From: an uncultured Candidatus Peregrinibacteria bacterium
GTDB lineage: Bacteria > Patescibacteriota > Gracilibacteria > CAIRYL01
Assembly (NCBI GenBank): GCA_903882825.1
Contig: CAIRYL010000015.1
Coordinates: 1-7,183, forward strand
DNA length: 7,183 nt
Reading direction: 5' to 3'
Shown in pieces: positions 5,676 through 7,183 of this stretch (position 1 is its first letter; each line of letters opens with the position of its first letter). The translations under genes were made by a program, and so were the position numbers. A model generated the notes under the pieces. It made no database searches, had not been told where the DNA came from, and was given only the letters and a program-made list of their open reading frames with translations.

Positions 5676-7183
5676 ATGTTTTTTTCAAAAGCACAAAACC
5701 ATCGTTTCTCTCTTCCTTCATTTTTTTTAAAAGTGGGAACAATTGTAATATTAATACTGCTTTTTTGTATTACTTTTGGAGGATTATTTTTATACTACAG
5801 TTTAGGAGAATTACAATTTTTATTACCAAAAAGCTTAGAAATGGCAGGTTTTTCTGATGAAAAAACATATTTAGTTCTTCTTCATAACGATGGAGAATTG
5901 CGTGCCACGCTCGGCTTTATTTCTGGTTTTGCAGTCATAACAGTAAAAAACGGGAATCCTCAAATTGCATTTTATGATTCCTACGATGTTTCTCCTCCGA
6001 ATGAGTTTATTCCTGCTCCCGCGCCTATGGAACATATTTTTAAAAAAGATCAAAAATATCAAGGATGGGTATTTCGAGATACAAACTTTTCTCCGTCTTT
6101 TCAAGAAAATGCCATGTTGGCGGTACGATTTTTACAATATGACGAACGATTTAAAAATATTTCATTTAATGGAGTTATAGGACTTGATACACATGCGATT
6201 GGATCATTACTAGAAAGTGTCGGAAATATTTCTTTTCAAGGAAAAACACTCACTTCTGAAAACTTTTTTGAAACACTTGAATTTACGTCTAAAAATTTTG
6301 ATCATCATGATTCAGAGGCCTGGGAAAATCGAAAAAGTCCTTTAAAACCCATTGCAGAAAATCTTCTTTCAGAAATAGCTAAAAATCCCACCAATTGGAA
6401 AAACATTTCTAAAACCATCGCGAATGAAGCAAATACAAAACATATTCTGTTTTCTTTCTCCAATCCAGATATTCAAAAACTTTTCTCGAATCAACAATGG
6501 ACAGGGGAAATGAACACAGAGGAATCAAATGCCTTTTGGGGTGTAAATATCGTGAACATTGGAGGGAGAAAAGGAGATCGATATCTCAAAAAAAACTTCC
6601 ATTCTTCTGTCTTTGTAGATGCCACCGGTGGTATAAGCGAAACATTTCGGATAACGCTTACTCATGAAGGAACAAGAACATTATATTCAGATGAATATTT
6701 TGCACATATTCGTATTTTTCGACCAAAAGGATCCGTTTTAATTCACTCTGAAGGTGATTTTTATGAAAAAGCGCTTCCAAAACAAGAAATTTCTTCTATA
6801 GCACAAAGTGAAGAATATTCTTTTTTCTTGGGACTTTCGCCCGGAGAACAAAAAACATTTACGTTTACCATTACGTATCCTCGTCGTATTCAATACCTTA
6901 TTCCCTTTCCTCTATTTCTTGCTCCACAAAGTGGAAGTAATGGAGAAAATTGGGATATTACTTTTCGAGGAGAAGGAGACTTAAAATTTACAGCAGAGGG
7001 ATGTGACACTCTCCAAACAAGAGAAAACATTATGTTTTGTAATGTTCACAGTGCACAAAATCGGATGCTCCAATTTACTCTTCTTCCCGACATTATTCCG
7101 CCTCTTTTAGAAAGTAGTTTATTTGTAGATGAAAAAACTCTTTTATTATATTTTTCAGAAAAACTTTCACCATATATGCTCGA
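5676..7183 (+). CDS. DUF4012 membrane-anchored extracytoplasmic protein, C terminus cut by window end
   Basis: The frame is open from the ATG at 5676 to the window edge (502 codons seen), with an in-frame stop at 5637 upstream. A short basic N terminus precedes one hydrophobic helix (about 17-43), read as a signal anchor that exports the remainder. Residues about 62-300 match DUF4012: YLVLLHNDGELRATLGFISGFAVITVKNG corresponds to the family hallmark N-x-x-E-L-R-x-T-G-G-F, with Leu79 replacing the first Gly of GGF. Downstream are DTNFSPSFQENA and HILFSFSNPDIQKLF, also in family style. Residues about 320-470 are beta-rich (RITLTHEGTRT, SPGEQKTFTFTITYP). The last visible part, PPLLESSLFVDEKTLLLYFSEKLS (about 485-508 of the intact protein, read to 502 here), resembles the start of an SbsA-type Ig-like domain. 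Function is unknown; an envelope or surface role is inferred. No Shine-Dalgarno motif is visible. Confidence 0.82.
   Translation, partial: MFFSKAQNHRFSLPSFFLKVGTIVILILLFCITFGGLFLYYSLGELQFLLPKSLEMAGFSDEKTYLVLLHNDGELRATLGFISGFAVITVKNGNPQIAFYDSYDVSPPNEFIPAPAPMEHIFKKDQKYQGWVFRDTNFSPSFQENAMLAVRFLQYDERFKNISFNGVIGLDTHAIGSLLESVGNISFQGKTLTSENFFETLEFTSKNFDHHDSEAWENRKSPLKPIAENLLSEIAKNPTNWKNISKTIANEANTKHILFSFSNPDIQKLFSNQQWTGEMNTEESNAFWGVNIVNIGGRKGDRYLKKNFHSSVFVDATGGISETFRITLTHEGTRTLYSDEYFAHIRIFRPKGSVLIHSEGDFYEKALPKQEISSIAQSEEYSFFLGLSPGEQKTFTFTITYPRRIQYLIPFPLFLAPQSGSNGENWDITFRGEGDLKFTAEGCDTLQTRENIMFCNVHSAQNRMLQFTLLPDIIPPLLESSLFVDEKTLLLYFSEKLSPYML

Noticed and set aside
5597..5857. Plus-strand frame overlapping the start of the DUF4012 gene
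   Set aside because: It overlaps the clearly motif-bearing DUF4012 frame and its Phe/Ser/Asn-rich translation resembles no protein family.

Overview
The window is AT-rich (roughly one third G+C by eye) bacterial chromosomal DNA. It holds five complete protein genes and one gene cut by the right edge. No rRNA, tRNA, CRISPR array or insertion sequence was recognised. The best clue to the host is the right-hand gene, a membrane-anchored DUF4012 protein. As I recall, this family is especially common in Patescibacteria (CPR) genomes, and a small membrane protein with a bacterial PH domain next to it fits that picture. Arsenite efflux, RibD and a HisD homologue would suit a metabolically richer patescibacterial lineage, such as the Peregrinibacteria/Gracilibacteria side, but this placement is inference. 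Long frames are free of internal UGA and one gene ends at UGA, so the UGA=Gly code of some Gracilibacteria is not in use.

Layout. Three genes lie on the minus strand and are read right to left: ribD (2683-3801), a hisD homologue (1326-2627) and acr3 (129-1178). Their gaps of 55 and 147 nt carry promoter-like elements, so they may be separate units rather than one operon. rfbB (3886-4926, plus strand) diverges from ribD across 84 nt. It converges with the PH-domain gene (4935-5552, minus strand), their stop codons being 8 nt apart. The DUF4012 gene (5676 to the window end, plus strand) diverges from the PH gene across 123 nt.

The genes do not form one pathway: arsenite export, a HisD-type dehydrogenase, riboflavin synthesis, dTDP-sugar synthesis and two envelope-associated proteins of unknown role. 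None has its usual partners nearby (no ars regulator or reductase, no other his, rib or rml genes), which matches the scattered gene order of such small genomes.

The most notable observation is that the HisD homologue keeps its catalytic Glu-His pair and most zinc and substrate residues, but has replaced the Gln zinc ligand with Arg and two NAD-contacting residues with Ala and Ser. A second pattern is that -10-like hexamers sit only 6-8 nt before several start codons with no Shine-Dalgarno motif, suggesting leaderless transcripts. I found no convincing new multi-gene system.
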